Part shown: in pieces, positions 24,262 to 33,351 of the stretch
How the letters are laid out: every line of letters begins with the position of its first letter
Numbering within the stretch: the first letter of the stretch is position 1
Assembly (NCBI RefSeq): GCF_015767435.1
Contig: NZ_JADWOV010000233.1
Location: 1 to 64,000, forward strand
Direction of reading: 5' to 3'
Length of the DNA: 64,000 nt
From: Polaribacter sp. BAL334
GTDB lineage: Bacteria > Bacteroidota > Bacteroidia > Flavobacteriales > Flavobacteriaceae
Program-made: the position numbers and the translations under genes
The notes under the pieces: generated by a model
Told to the model about the DNA's origin: nothing
Databases searched by the model: none
What the model saw: only the letters and a program-made list of their open reading frames with translations

Positions 24262-25098
24262 TTATTGTTTTTTATAATGAACAGAAAGCCATTGATTTTT
24301 TTTGATGCTTTTTTGAAATTTTAATTGATTTTTAGAAGCTTCTTCATCAATCATCGGTAAATCGTCTTCATAAAATCCACTTAACAATAGAATTCCATTG
24401 GTATCCAAACATGTTGCATAGGTTTTCATATCCTCCAACAAAATATTTCTATTGATATTTGCGATGATTACATCGTATTTTTTATCTTTTAAAAGCGATG
24501 CATCTCCTTGATAAACAGTAATATGATTACAATTATTTCGTTCGATATTTTCAATAGAATTGGTGTAACACCATTCGTCAATATCAATGGCATCAATAGG
24601 TTTTGCGCCTTTTATTTCTGCAAAAATGGCTAAAATTCCAGTGCCACAACCCATGTCCAACACTTTTTTATCGGTCAAATTGAATGCTAACAAATGTTGA
24701 ATCATCATGTGAGTTGTTTCGTGATGACCTGTCCCAAAACTCATTTTTGGTTCAATAACTATATCGTATTGTAAATTTGGATTTTCATGAAATGGTGCTC
24801 TAATACTCACTAAATCATCCACTTGAATCGGTTCAAAATTCTTTTCCCATTCTTCATTCCAATTCGTTTGTGCTACTTCATGAAAATCATATTCAATTTC
24901 GAATTCGTCTGAATTAAGAATATAAATATCATCCAAAATAGCTTCATACCAATCATTTTTTTGAATGTAAGCAAACATTCCATGTTCGTTTTCTACAAAA
25001 CTTTCAAATCCAACTTCTCCTAATTCAGCAACTAAAATTTCGGTTGCGGGTTCTTTGGGCGAAATGCGAAAATCGTATTCAATATAAATATTATCCAT
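24262..25098 (-). CDS. prmA: Ribosomal protein L11 methyltransferase
   Basis: 278 residues from ATG 25098 (MDNIYIEYDF); an earlier in-frame start adds 13 residues that look like leader sequence. The N-terminal substrate-recognition domain is followed by a class I SAM-binding fold: FGTGHHETTHMM, VLDMGCGTGILAIF (motif I), IDAIDIDEW, and NINRNILLEDM corresponding to the NPPY-like motif. It trimethylates L11 on the ribosome. It lies between tpiA and clpS, an order common in Flavobacteria. Confidence 0.93.
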   Translation of the reverse strand: MDNIYIEYDFRISPKEPATEILVAELGEVGFESFVENEHGMFAYIQKNDWYEAILDDIYILNSDEFEIEYDFHEVAQTNWNEEWEKNFEPIQVDDLVSIRAPFHENPNLQYDIVIEPKMSFGTGHHETTHMMIQHLLAFNLTDKKVLDMGCGTGILAIFAEIKGAKPIDAIDIDEWCYTNSIENIERNNCNHITVYQGDASLLKDKKYDVIIANINRNILLEDMKTYATCLDTNGILLLSGFYEDDLPMIDEEASKNQLKFQKSIKKNQWLSVHYKKQ

Positions 25099-25178
25099 AA
25101 AAAAAAGCGTCAAGATTTCTTTTGAAATCTGACGCAAATTTATTGCATTTTAAAGGAAGTTTTATAAAAATCTTGGTT

Positions 25179-25937
25179 TTATATTGCTTCAATAATGGCT
25201 ACAAAATCTTCAGCAACTAAAGAAGCTCCTCCAATAAGTCCTCCATCAACATCTGGTTTTGAAAAAATTTCTTCAGCATTCGAAGCTTTTACGCTTCCAC
25301 CATATAAAATGGAAACAGCATCAGCAGTCTCTTGTCCGAATTTTTTAGCCAATACATTTCTTACAAAAGCATGCATTTCTTGCGCTTGTTCAGGCGTTGC
25401 TGTTTCTCCAGTTCCAATTGCCCAAACAGGTTCGTATGCCAAAATAATATTTTTAAAATCTTCCTCTTTTAAGTGAAACAAAGTATTTTTCAATTGACTT
25501 CCCACTTCTAAAAGGTGATTGTCTAGTTTTCTTTGTTCTAACAATTCACCAAAGCAAAAAATAACTTCTAAATCATTTGCCAAAGCTGCATCAATTTTTT
25601 TAGCAATCAATTCATCATCTTCACCAAAATATTCTCTTCTTTCTGAATGTCCTAAAATCACTGTTTTAACGCCAATTGATAGCAACATTTCCGCAGAAAT
25701 TTCTCCAGTATAAGCACCACTTTTTGCTTGATGCATATTTTGTGCAGCAACTTCAATTTTTGAATCTTTTGCGCTATGTATTGCAGTTGTCAAGTTTACA
25801 AATGAAGGCGCAACCAAAACGCGAACATTATCCAAGTCTAATAACGAAATGGAATTTTTAACTGCTGAAATTAATTTTTCAGTCTCGCCAACACCATTAT
25901 TCATTTTCCAATTTCCAGCTACTATTTTTTTTCTCAT
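25179..25937 (-). CDS. tpiA: Triosephosphate isomerase
   Basis: 252 residues from ATG 25937, where the family start MRKKIVAGNWKMN begins; a longer frame to 25991 is probably not used. Catalytic lysine in GNWKMN, histidine in ILGHSERR, glutamate in AYEPVWAIGTG, and phosphate loop ILYGGSVKASNA. It interconverts dihydroxyacetone phosphate and glyceraldehyde-3-phosphate, the latter also being an end product of the KDG pathway in this window. It lies 80 bp upstream of prmA. Confidence 0.96.
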   Translation of the reverse strand: MRKKIVAGNWKMNNGVGETEKLISAVKNSISLLDLDNVRVLVAPSFVNLTTAIHSAKDSKIEVAAQNMHQAKSGAYTGEISAEMLLSIGVKTVILGHSERREYFGEDDELIAKKIDAALANDLEVIFCFGELLEQRKLDNHLLEVGSQLKNTLFHLKEEDFKNIILAYEPVWAIGTGETATPEQAQEMHAFVRNVLAKKFGQETADAVSILYGGSVKASNAEEIFSKPDVDGGLIGGASLVAEDFVAIIEAI

Positions 25938-26024
25938 GATTATTCTATTTGAAATGATATGTAAATTTATAAAAATGAGTGTTACAAACACATCAGATTT
26001 TGAAATACTTACTAAAACGTTGTA

Positions 26025-26516
26025 TTAATTGGCTTTTAACGTTTTTAAAATAGCCTTGTCTGAGATTTTTGTTGCTTTAAAAAGTGCAATTTTTCCGATT
26101 TCATCCACAATTAGGTATCTTGGAATCCAAGACAACCCTATAAAATCTACAAAATCGCCATTTTTCATGCCTTTTGGCAAATAATAATGAGTTCCTTCTA
26201 ATTGATGTTTTTTGATACCATTTTTCCAAGAATTCATATTTCTATCTACTGAAATGAACATAAAACTTACAGAAGGATTTTCAGATTGAATCTTTTTCAA
26301 TTCAGGAATTCCTTTGACACAATCTGCACACCATGAAGCCCAAATAGCGACGAATACTTTTTTTTCTTGATGATTTTGTAAAATTTCCTTCCATGAAATT
26401 GCTTGATTATCTATGTTTAAAAGCGAATCATTCAACGCTTTTTCCGAAAATTCAGTAGGTTTTTCAAAAGTGCAACTGGAGAAAATAAGTAGGATAAAGA
26501 GAAAATATTTTGTCAT
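26025..26516 (-). CDS. TlpA-like thioredoxin-fold lipoprotein
   Basis: 163 residues. The lipobox is LIFSSC (C15). The thioredoxin fold carries the redox pair in AIWASWCADCVKGIPELKK (CADC), and FISVDRNMNSW and IPRYLIVDEIGKI (cis-proline region) follow. It is a probable periplasmic thiol:disulfide reductase of the TlpA/ResA group, used for example in cytochrome c maturation or for reducing oxidised proteins. It lies upstream of tpiA on the same strand and divergent from pyrF. Confidence 0.85.
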   Translation of the reverse strand: MTKYFLFILLIFSSCTFEKPTEFSEKALNDSLLNIDNQAISWKEILQNHQEKKVFVAIWASWCADCVKGIPELKKIQSENPSVSFMFISVDRNMNSWKNGIKKHQLEGTHYYLPKGMKNGDFVDFIGLSWIPRYLIVDEIGKIALFKATKISDKAILKTLKAN

Positions 26517-26586
26517 TTTTTAATGATTTGTCTTTATTAAATTTGAATTCTTACAATTTTAGGACGCAAATAAAACACAAAATAAG

Positions 26587-26594
26587 TACTTTTG
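26587..26594 (+). promoter_or_regulatory. -7 box (TACTTTTG) of pyrF
   Basis: TACTTTTG is an exact TAnnTTTG match, 20 bp before the pyrF ATG, in the divergent region with the TlpA-like gene. Confidence 0.5.
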
Positions 26595-26614
26595 TTGCGT
26601 TTTAAAAGCATTAA

Positions 26615-27427
26615 ATGACAACAAAAGAGCTTGAATTTCAAATAAGACAAAAAAAATCTTTTTTATGTATTGGTTTGGATGTTGATTTGGATAAAATTCC
26701 AACACATCTTTTAACGCTTGAAGACCCTATTTTTGAGTTCAATAAAGCCATTATTGATGCCACTCATCAATTATGTGTTTCTTATAAATCAAACACTGCT
26801 TTTTATGAGGCTTATGGAATAAAAGGTTGGAAATCATTGAAAAAAACAATTGATTATTTGAATGAATTTTATCCTGAAATTTTCACAATTGCCGATGCAA
26901 AAAGGGGAGATATTGGAAATACCTCTAGCATGTATGCAAAAGCTTTTTTTGAAGATTTAGGATTTGATTCTGTGACAGTTGCTCCTTACATGGGAAAAGA
27001 TTCTGTAGAACCTTTTTTAGCTTTTGATGGCAAACATACCATTTTGCTAGCGTTGACATCAAATGAAGGTGCTTTTGACTTTCAAACCCAAAAAGTAGCA
27101 GAAAATGAGTTGTATAAACATGTTTTGCAAACATCCAAAACATGGCAAAATTCACAAAATTTGATGTATGTTGTTGGTGCAACAAAAGCGGAATATTTCA
27201 GTGAAATCAGAAAAATTGTACCTGATTCATTTTTATTAGTGCCTGGAGTGGGTGCACAAGGAGGAAATTTGCATGATGTTTGCAAACACGGATTGAATTC
27301 ACAAGTAGGATTGTTGATCAATTCATCACGCGGCATTATTTATGCTTCTTCAGCAATGGATTTTGCTGAAAAGGCGTATGAGAAAGCAAAAGAATTGCAA
27401 TCCGAAATGGAAAAAATATTGAGTTAA
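26615..27427 (+). CDS. pyrF: Orotidine 5'-phosphate decarboxylase (type 2)
   Basis: 270 residues, the length of the type 2 family. The catalytic motif [14 protein letters not shown] carries the Asp-Lys-Asp charge network; the N-terminus [14 protein letters not shown] and C-terminal VPGVGAQGG and SRGIIYAS (phosphate binding) agree. It catalyses the last step of UMP synthesis. It is monocistronic here with its own -7 box, convergent with a small minus-strand gene. Confidence 0.95.
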   Translation: MTTKELEFQIRQKKSFLCIGLDVDLDKIPTHLLTLEDPIFEFNKAIIDATHQLCVSYKSNTAFYEAYGIKGWKSLKKTIDYLNEFYPEIFTIADAKRGDIGNTSSMYAKAFFEDLGFDSVTVAPYMGKDSVEPFLAFDGKHTILLALTSNEGAFDFQTQKVAENELYKHVLQTSKTWQNSQNLMYVVGATKAEYFSEIRKIVPDSFLLVPGVGAQGGNLHDVCKHGLNSQVGLLINSSRGIIYASSAMDFAEKAYEKAKELQSEMEKILS

Positions 27428-27445
27428 GGGATTTTATTGGAAAAG

Positions 27446-27634
27446 TTATACACTAAGCTCTCTGTCAAGATAACTGACTTGGTTTAATTTTTCTTTTAAT
27501 TTCATAGCTTTAAAAGCAGCTAAATCACTTTTACTCTCATCTTCGTATCGATAATTACAAGACATTTCCATTAATTTTACATACCTTTCTTGAAGATGTC
27601 TTTTGTAACTTTTTAATTGATGTAAGCGAGACAT
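27446..27634 (-). CDS. Small conserved hypothetical protein (62 aa)
   Basis: 62 residues, mostly helical and basic (MSRLHQLKSYKRHLQERYVKL, KAMKLKEKLNQVSYLDREL), without signal or membrane segment. I do not know the family; similar short helical proteins are found in Flavobacteria. The regular charged-hydrophobic pattern suggests a coiled-coil helical hairpin. It is convergent with pyrF. Confidence 0.55.
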   Translation of the reverse strand: MSRLHQLKSYKRHLQERYVKLMEMSCNYRYEDESKSDLAAFKAMKLKEKLNQVSYLDRELSV

Positions 27635-27732
27635 TTGAATAAATATTAGTCTATAAATATAGAAAATATTTTTAATTTTTTATAATTTATTTTAATAAAT
27701 TATTCAGTGTCAAAAAGATACTCTTTTTCAGC

Positions 27733-29355
27733 TTAATTTTTTAAGATTTTAAAGTTCTTTGAAAAACTATCGGATTGAATATTTAAAATGTAAAACCCAC
27801 TTTTCAAAAACGATACATCAATGCTATTTTCATTAGCATTTTTATTGAAAGTATGTACCTTTTTACCTGTCAAATCATAAATTGTTCCTTGATATTTTTC
27901 TGAAAAATTGGCAAACTGAATTTCTAATTGATTATTCACTGGATTGGGAAAAATCCTAATTTTTTTTTCATCAATAGTATTGTCATCAGTACTCAAACTA
28001 GATGCTTGATATACTCTTACATAGTCTATTTCCATAGCGCTTTCAGAAAATGAACCTGTCACATTTGGCAACATTGCCACATTAAATAGTAAATATTGAG
28101 GAGCATCATAAGGCCAGTTTTGGATGTTTTTTGGAGAAGGTTCATAGGTGTAATGCACAATATCATCAACACTAAAAACCATTTTGTTAGCATCCCAATA
28201 CAAAGTATAGGTATGATATTCCGTAGAAGCATTTGTAATCATTCTTCCACCTTTATTGATAGTACCTCCAAAACTAGACCTGTTATGCAACGCACTTTGT
28301 ACAAAGTTTTGATTATCTCCCCAATGTTCAATAATATCAATTTCGCCACAATCAGGCCAACCTGTAGTTCCGTGAGTTGCTGCAAAATATCCTCCAGTTT
28401 CCGTAATGTTTTGTCCTAACATCCAAAGTGCTGGAAAAGTTCCAACACCAAAAGGCATTTTGGCTCTAATTTCTACTTTTCCGTATGTAAATGCATATTT
28501 AGAATTCAATCTTGCTGAAGTGAAATTTTTTGTCACATTATTGAAAGTGTAATTTTCTCTTTTGGCAACAATTTTTAAAGACCCATTACTTTGGTAAGAA
28601 TTGTCTGTTCTATCTGTATAATGTTGAATTTCTCCATTTGCCCAAGTAGTTCCACCAATAATAGGAATCACTTGATGATGCCATTTCGTAGCATCAACAG
28701 CGCCATTTCCATCAAATTCATCAGACCAAACTAAGGTATCAAAATTAATATCTGAATTATTATTGGTGCTTTCAGGAAGCGTTCCATCATAAGCAACATC
28801 ATCAATAAAAGCGATTACTTTGTCATTATTATCTTCACCATTTACTTGCAATAAAACTCTGTTGAAATCAGTTCTGTTGGTAGGAATTGGAGAGTTTGCA
28901 TCAAGATTGACAAAAGGATCGTTTTTAAAATCAAACGTAACTGTTTGCCAAGTATTCAAAGAAATTGTTTTGATAACCTCTGATTGCGTTGACCAAGGAG
29001 CATTGATTTTATTATTCTGTAATTTTAACGAAATTTGATTCGTTTGACTTCCTGTAATAGAACTAGAAGCGACATAAATTTTTAAGGTAAAAGTGTGTTT
29101 TTGTGATAAATCGAAATTTTTAGGAACATCAAATTTCACATTTGCATATTGTCCTCCATTGTCTTCATATCTCAAAACGGTATTGGAAGTATTGATTCCA
29201 GTTTTGAATGGGTTTGCAAATGCAGTATTAATAGCAGTTGCATCAGCATCCCAAGACGAAATAGTGCCATTTCCTTCAAAATCGTCTTCCACTTTTTCTT
29301 GCGAAAACAAACTGATTGAAAAGATAAATAAGAGAGAAGTAATAATTTTATACAT
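27733..29355 (-). CDS. GH16 laminarinase-like endo-beta-glucanase with T9SS sorting domain
   Basis: 540 residues. Signal peptide (ends ISLFSQ), a beta-rich N-terminal module (about 25-192) that looks like a carbohydrate-binding domain (FDVPKNFDLSQKHTFTLKIY), a GH16 domain (about 206-450) with the catalytic EIDIIE at 338-343 (E338 nucleophile, E343 acid/base) and the laminarinase-like WANGEIQHYT and FPALWMLG, then a type IX secretion C-terminal domain (IFPNPVNNQLEIQF to the end). It probably cleaves beta-1,3 or beta-1,3-1,4 glucan outside the cell, a common ability in marine Flavobacteria feeding on algal laminarin. It is not linked to SusCD here. Confidence 0.9.
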   Translation of the reverse strand: MYKIITSLLFIFSISLFSQEKVEDDFEGNGTISSWDADATAINTAFANPFKTGINTSNTVLRYEDNGGQYANVKFDVPKNFDLSQKHTFTLKIYVASSSITGSQTNQISLKLQNNKINAPWSTQSEVIKTISLNTWQTVTFDFKNDPFVNLDANSPIPTNRTDFNRVLLQVNGEDNNDKVIAFIDDVAYDGTLPESTNNNSDINFDTLVWSDEFDGNGAVDATKWHHQVIPIIGGTTWANGEIQHYTDRTDNSYQSNGSLKIVAKRENYTFNNVTKNFTSARLNSKYAFTYGKVEIRAKMPFGVGTFPALWMLGQNITETGGYFAATHGTTGWPDCGEIDIIEHWGDNQNFVQSALHNRSSFGGTINKGGRMITNASTEYHTYTLYWDANKMVFSVDDIVHYTYEPSPKNIQNWPYDAPQYLLFNVAMLPNVTGSFSESAMEIDYVRVYQASSLSTDDNTIDEKKIRIFPNPVNNQLEIQFANFSEKYQGTIYDLTGKKVHTFNKNANENSIDVSFLKSGFYILNIQSDSFSKNFKILKN

Positions 29356-29470
29356 AAAAATTTTTTAGATTTTCCAAATGTAATGGAAATTTGAAATAAA
29401 TTGTAGAAAGCAACCTATACTTTACCCCAACAAATGAATATTTTAACACTCTTTTTTGATAGTAAAGCAC

Positions 29471-29638
29471 TTATTTGAGAAATGAATCTGTTTTTTTGTC
29501 ATAACCATAAGGACAATGTTTACAACCACTTTTGCAACAATAGCCTCTTTTCAAATGGTATTTAGCTGTAAACACTTTAAATCCTTCATCATTAAGATAA
29601 AAGTCATCTTCTTCCAATTCAATTCTGGGTTTAAACAT
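29471..29638 (-). CDS. DUF5522-type small cysteine-rich protein
   Basis: 55 residues (starts MFKPRIELEEDDFYLND, ends TDSFLK). The centre has YHLKRGYCCKSGCKHCPYGY, a cysteine cluster (CC-x3-C-x2-C) that suggests binding of a metal or iron-sulfur centre. It matches my memory of DUF5522, a family of short proteins widespread in Bacteroidetes and without a known role. It lies 18 bp after the monooxygenase stop on the same strand and may be translated from the same mRNA. Confidence 0.75.
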   Translation of the reverse strand: MFKPRIELEEDDFYLNDEGFKVFTAKYHLKRGYCCKSGCKHCPYGYDKKTDSFLK

Positions 29639-29656
29639 GTTGCAAAAATACGTGTT

Positions 29657-31096
29657 TTAACGGAATTGTAAACGCTTGTCTTTGATCGAATTTAACCGCA
29701 ATACTTTATAATCTAACATATAATTTTGATACAATCTCCAAGGAAATTGATTGCCTTGTTTTGGTAAAATATCTTTTGCCCTATGAATGTATCCAGAATC
29801 TAAATTGATTAGTAGCAATTCACCTAAATTCTGTTCAATTACAGATGCTTTGATGGTTTTAAATTGATGTTTGTCTATATATTTTAAAACTCTTGAAATA
29901 TACTCACTAGTTAAATCGCTTTTCAATGTCCAAGAAGCATTTGTATATCCTGCAAAAATGAAAAAATTAGGGAGTTCACTCAGCATTAATCCTTTATAAA
30001 CAAACTGCTTGGTAATATCAAAATGTTGTTGGTTGATGGAAATTTTTGCACCACCAAAAGGCAATAATTGTAAACCAGTTGCACTGATAATAATATCGGC
30101 CTCAAGCATTTTTCCTGAATTTAATTTGATGCCATTTTCAAGAAAAGTTTCAATAGTGTCAGTTTCAACGAATGCTTTTCCTTTTTTAATCGCTTTAAAA
30201 AAATCACCATCAGGAACCAAACAAAAACGCTGATTCCAAGGATGATAATTTGGTGTAAAGTGAGGTTCAATTGTAAAATCACCCAATTCTTTTTGGATTC
30301 CCTTAAAAATAACTTTTTTCATTGTTTCAGGATATTTCCTACACAAATTGTAAAAAATCATGTCAGCTAAAATATTTTTAGTTCTTACAAAGGAGTGTGC
30401 AATTTTACTAGGAAATACCTTTTTTATCAATTTTGCAATTTTATCTTTATTGGGCAAAGCGGCAATATACGTTGGTGAACGTTGTAACATGGTTACTTTT
30501 TCAACCGTATTTGCAATAGCTGGAACAATGGTGACAGCAGTGGCACCACTTCCAATAACGACTACTTTTTTGTTTGTATAATCAATGTTTTGATTCCATT
30601 TTTGAGGATGAATAAAGCTGCCTTTAAAGTTTTCTAATCCTTTAAATTCGGGAGTGTAACCAGTATCATAATTGTAATATCCGCTACAATTAAAAATAAA
30701 TTGACAGGTATAACTATTCTCTTTTTTTGATGAAGGATTCATCGTTTTTATAGTCCATAGATTTGAATTGGTATCAAAATCATACGAAACTACTTTTTGA
30801 TGAAATTCGATTTTCTCTTTAACTTTATACTCTTCAGAAGCTTCATGTAAGTATTTTAAAATAGAGGGCGCATCCGCAAAAGATTTGTCATCATCCCACG
30901 TTTTAAAAGAGTATCCAAATGTGTACATGTCTGAATCTGAACGAATTCCGGGATATTTAAACAAACTCCAAGTACCACCAATTTCCTCTCTAGCTTCTAA
31001 AATTTTGTATTTTTTGTCAGGATTTTTTCTGTGTAAATGACAAGCAGCTCCAATTCCAGATAAGCCAGCGCCAATAATAATGATGTCGTAATCCAT
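29657..31096 (-). CDS. Flavin-containing monooxygenase (Baeyer-Villiger type)
   Basis: 479 residues. FAD-binding GxGxxG at the N-terminus (IIGAGLSGIGAACHL), the Baeyer-Villiger fingerprint FxGxxxHxxxW (FKGSFIHPQKW) and a second Rossmann motif VVVIGSGATAVTIVPAIA for NADPH. Further class motifs are EIGGTWSLFKYPGIRSDSD and ISATGL. These enzymes insert one oxygen atom into ketones or oxidise heteroatoms; the substrate here is unknown. It is cytoplasmic, with no signal. It lies just downstream of the interrupted DUF4174 gene on the same strand. Confidence 0.88.
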   Translation of the reverse strand: MDYDIIIIGAGLSGIGAACHLHRKNPDKKYKILEAREEIGGTWSLFKYPGIRSDSDMYTFGYSFKTWDDDKSFADAPSILKYLHEASEEYKVKEKIEFHQKVVSYDFDTNSNLWTIKTMNPSSKKENSYTCQFIFNCSGYYNYDTGYTPEFKGLENFKGSFIHPQKWNQNIDYTNKKVVVIGSGATAVTIVPAIANTVEKVTMLQRSPTYIAALPNKDKIAKLIKKVFPSKIAHSFVRTKNILADMIFYNLCRKYPETMKKVIFKGIQKELGDFTIEPHFTPNYHPWNQRFCLVPDGDFFKAIKKGKAFVETDTIETFLENGIKLNSGKMLEADIIISATGLQLLPFGGAKISINQQHFDITKQFVYKGLMLSELPNFFIFAGYTNASWTLKSDLTSEYISRVLKYIDKHQFKTIKASVIEQNLGELLLINLDSGYIHRAKDILPKQGNQFPWRLYQNYMLDYKVLRLNSIKDKRLQFR

Positions 31097-31101
31097 ATAT
31101 T

Positions 31102-31521
31102 TTACTGATTTTTATTTCGGATTTCTCTTTTCCTTATGGGCATTCCATCAATAATTGTAAACAATTTTTCTGATGATATTACCCTATTTTGTTCTAGTTT
31201 AATTCCACCATCCAAACCAATTAAGGTAATTGTAAAAACATCTTTTTTTGGTTTGAAACTTGAAAACAACTCTTCGGATTTTTTCCAAGTATCTTAAAAA
31301 TTCAACTTATAGCTTTTTTTAGTAAAACTATAAATTACAATTTTTCTTTCCAGCAATTCTTTTGATTGTTTTTGTAAAATAACGAATTGTTTGTCAAGTT
31401 CTTGGCTTTTTTCATCAGGAATATAAATCAACAAAACCCTGTTTTTCAAAAGATGTTTTTCCATTTTTTGACCTAATGAAAAATGGCTTGAGAATATGAA
31501 AAAAATCAGCAATATTTTCAT
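31102..31521 (-). pseudogene. DUF4174 family protein with an in-frame stop
   Basis: The frame starts at ATG 31521 (signal-like MKILLIFFIFSSHFSLGQ) and runs to a TAA at 31296-31294. Reading on in the same frame gives another 60-odd residues with family features: DTWKKSEELF, DVFTITLIGLDGGIKLEQ and IDGMPIRKREIRNKNQ, ending at TAA 31104-31102. The total length of about 137 residues fits DUF4174, whose conserved part includes TLIGLDGG near the end. The stop replaces one residue after YKLNF. It is either a nonsense mutation, a sequence error or an unusual recoding. The ATG overlaps the stop of the CocE gene by one base (TAATG). Confidence 0.75.
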
Positions 31522-33341
31522 TAATCAGTTGCTTTTTTAAAGGCTTTTTCACCTCCTACAATCGGAATTTTAAGAGAGGTGCCTTTCAAATCAACTGTTA
31601 ATTCAGTACCTGGTTTTGGTAATAGGGTATATTCACTATCACTTGAAAAAATCATCAAACCAATTTGTTGTCCTTTTTTAATAATTTGATCATCAGGCTG
31701 AAATTCAAAGGTCATTTCATAAAATTTACCCGGTTTTAAAGGTTCACTTTTTGAAATCGATTGGTGATTTTGCAAATCTGCCCAACCACGAGTTATAATA
31801 TTATCCGTAATTTTTGAGCCTCTTCCATCATTCCAAGGCAACGAAACCAAATAGACAGATAAGTTTGTTGCTTTTTTAGAACTGGATGCTTTTATCGTAA
31901 TGGATGCCAAACCAGAAATATGGATGTCTTCTTTTAAAACAGGAGTTACATATAATAAACGGTGATTTGTATAATCAGCTTTTGCTAACGATTCAGCTGA
32001 AAACGAATAATTATCAACCAAGGTTTCTGTTCCTTTAGCTAATGATATATTTGTTGACAAACTGCCCACTTTTGGAGCACCACCACCTAGATAAAAAGTA
32101 ACATTGGATGCTTCAGGATTTGGATAGTTTTTATACGAAGTTGGGTTCTCTATTTTGTCATTTTCTCTTACAATCCAAGCTTTTGGGTCATTTTCAACAC
32201 CATTTTCAATTCCGTGTAAATAACGAGTAAACCATCGATTCATCATCGTCATTGGTGGTGGTCCTCCATGTCCATTTTGATGATAATAAATCTGAGTTGG
32301 CAAGCCCATTTCAGATGCTTTTTTATATATTCTATAACTATGCTCAGGCATCACATTCCAGTCATTAAAACCATGAGACATTAATAGAGCAGCCTTCATA
32401 GGTCCCATTTGATTTAAATAATCACGTCCTGCCCAAAAATTATTGTAGTCTCCCGTAATTCTATCCAAACCATTTGCCATTTCAGTATCTCTCACCACTT
32501 TATTATTACGAGCCCTATTTTCTTCTTTTCCACTGTGAATGAAATCATACAACACATCAATATCTTCACCTAGATAGCCACCTGGAGAACGTACCAATCC
32601 ATTGGAACGATAATAATGATAATAAGAAGTATTTGGTGCCACAGGAATGATTGCTTCCAAGCCATCAACGCCTGTGGTTGCAGCTGCTAATGGAATTGTT
32701 CCATTGTATGAAGTCCCTGTCATGCCTACTTTTCCGGTACTCCAAAAGGCTGTTACTTCTTCAGTTCCTTCTCTTTCAGTGTACCCTTTTGCACGACCAT
32801 TTAACCAATCAATTATTGCTTTTGGTGCTAGCGATTCATTTTTCCCGCCAACAGTTGGAGCACCATCAGACAAACCTGTTCCTGGTGATGAAGAATGCAC
32901 CACAATATAACCTCTTGGCACCCATGTTTTTACTTGTGAATTTGAAATAATAGGACGCTCTCCTCTTCTTTGAACTTCAACATGCGTTCTTGGTTTTGTT
33001 TTTTCTCCCAATTCATGTTTTACTTCCCAAAAAAGTCCTGGAGCATCACCTGCAGTTCCTGCATAATACGGACTTGATTCATATACTATAGGCAATTTTA
33101 AACCTTCAGTTTCTGTTTGAAACGGTCTTGTAACACCCACATGCATTCGGTCTAATTTCCCATCGCCATCAGAATCAAAAGTAGTTTCTACCCATAAATC
33201 ATGACGAATCCATTTGCTTGGATCGTTAAAAGCTTCTACTATTTGAGCTTCACCATCCTTAAAAATGGGTGTTGCTTTTTCTTGCGCTTTTAACGAAAAA
33301 GCAAGAAGAAATAAAAATATAAATTGATTAATTTTTTTCAT
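31521..33341 (-). CDS. CocE/NonD family hydrolase (X-Pro dipeptidyl-peptidase-like), copy 2
   Basis: 606 residues with a signal peptide (ends LAFSLKAQ). An alpha/beta-hydrolase of the S15/CocE group: the nucleophile serine lies in GMTGTSYNG, the cap and acid residues follow (MSHGFNDWNVMPEH, NGHGG with the likely catalytic histidine), and the C-terminal jelly-roll PepX domain ends DQIIKKGQQIGLMIFSSD. Such enzymes cleave X-Pro dipeptides, glutaryl or ester substrates in the periplasm. It starts 10 bp after the stop of a second, diverged CocE-type gene, so they form a tandem pair. Confidence 0.87.
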   Translation of the reverse strand: MKKINQFIFLFLLAFSLKAQEKATPIFKDGEAQIVEAFNDPSKWIRHDLWVETTFDSDGDGKLDRMHVGVTRPFQTETEGLKLPIVYESSPYYAGTAGDAPGLFWEVKHELGEKTKPRTHVEVQRRGERPIISNSQVKTWVPRGYIVVHSSSPGTGLSDGAPTVGGKNESLAPKAIIDWLNGRAKGYTEREGTEEVTAFWSTGKVGMTGTSYNGTIPLAAATTGVDGLEAIIPVAPNTSYYHYYRSNGLVRSPGGYLGEDIDVLYDFIHSGKEENRARNNKVVRDTEMANGLDRITGDYNNFWAGRDYLNQMGPMKAALLMSHGFNDWNVMPEHSYRIYKKASEMGLPTQIYYHQNGHGGPPPMTMMNRWFTRYLHGIENGVENDPKAWIVRENDKIENPTSYKNYPNPEASNVTFYLGGGAPKVGSLSTNISLAKGTETLVDNYSFSAESLAKADYTNHRLLYVTPVLKEDIHISGLASITIKASSSKKATNLSVYLVSLPWNDGRGSKITDNIITRGWADLQNHQSISKSEPLKPGKFYEMTFEFQPDDQIIKKGQQIGLMIFSSDSEYTLLPKPGTELTVDLKGTSLKIPIVGGEKAFKKATD

Positions 33342-33351
33342 GATAATTGAG

